From the NCBI RefSeq assembly GCF_036226745.1, contig NZ_CP109013.1, positions 248,001 through 312,000 on the forward strand: DNA of 64,000 bases. The letters are read 5' to 3'. The notes beneath the pieces are model-generated. The model was given only the letters and a program-made list of their open reading frames with translations, was not told the DNA's origin and ran no database searches. This document shows, one piece after another, positions 63,971-64,000 of the stretch; the stretch's first letter is position 1; each line of letters begins with the position of its first letter. The position numbers and the translations under genes are program-made. This DNA comes from Streptomyces sp. NBC_00683 (GTDB lineage Bacteria > Actinomycetota > Actinomycetes > Streptomycetales > Streptomycetaceae).

Positions 63971-64000
63971 GGTGAACGCGCGAGCCGGGGGGCCGGACGC

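Overview
The window is high-GC actinobacterial chromosome, most likely Streptomyces. Signs are the strong third-position GC bias, frequent GTG starts, several apparently leaderless promoters, F420-type luciferase-like enzymes, Tat-type signal peptides and dense sets of HxlR, AraC, TetR and PucR regulators. It reads as accessory, chromosome-arm material: many small regulator-plus-enzyme modules, orphan immunity-like genes and decayed mobile elements. No rRNA, tRNA or CRISPR array was recognised.

Region by region. 1-1807: 5' part of a UvrA2/DrrC-type UvrA paralog (runs off the edge). 2314-11753: a long minus-strand stress operon read dnaK, grpE, dnaJ (cbpA-type), cbpM, clpB, thioredoxin, DUF2267, UBP zinc finger, and a cNMP-binding/thioredoxin-reductase-like fusion, with mostly overlapping or closely packed genes. 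A PucR/CdaR-type regulator (12.3-14.0 kb) and an acetate kinase (14.4-15.5 kb) lie beside it. 15.7-16.7 kb: scar of a truncated tyrosine recombinase and a transposase fragment. 16.7-18.7 kb: HxlR regulator, alpha/beta hydrolase, DoxX. 19.1-21.3 kb: luciferase-like oxidoreductase and an AraC regulator. 21.5-28.4 kb: minus-strand catabolic cluster with three alpha/beta hydrolases, DoxX, isochorismatase-like hydrolase, amidohydrolase and a SatP-like membrane protein, divergent from an AraC regulator. 29.6-34.2 kb: NarL-type two-component system divergent from a MacB-like ABC exporter whose permease seems internally shortened. 34.4-41.5 kb: epoxide hydrolase/CGNR regulator pair with clear operators, acetyltransferases, SnoaL-like protein, unknowns, a CdiI_3-type immunity protein, a cold-shock-domain protein and a peptidoglycan-binding-repeat protein. 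41.7-45.6 kb: secreted lipase, secreted cholesterol-oxidase-type GMC enzyme and TetR regulator. 45.7-46.6 kb: frameshifted SUKH gene and transposase remnant. 46.6-52.2 kb: methyltransferase, flavin monooxygenase, unknown, TerB-like, small secreted protein, VOC protein. 52.6-54.9 kb: secreted repeat protein convergent with a membrane pentapeptide-repeat protein. 55.2-58.9 kb: methyltransferase/HxlR pair, SUKH protein, unknown, small P-loop kinase-like protein. 58.9-64 kb: peptidoglycan-degradation locus (NamZ, NagZ, divergent amidase).

How genes work together. The chaperone operon couples unfolding/disaggregation (DnaK, ClpB and co-chaperones) with thiol redox functions and resembles a self-contained proteostasis cassette. 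The NagZ/NamZ/amidase trio can in principle strip peptides and split the GlcNAc-MurNAc backbone of peptidoglycan outside the cytoplasm. The immunity-like proteins (CdiI_3, two SUKH) lack recognisable toxins nearby, suggesting gain and decay of toxin-immunity loci. Many start sites are inferred from ribosome-binding sites or -10 hexamers and are not proven.
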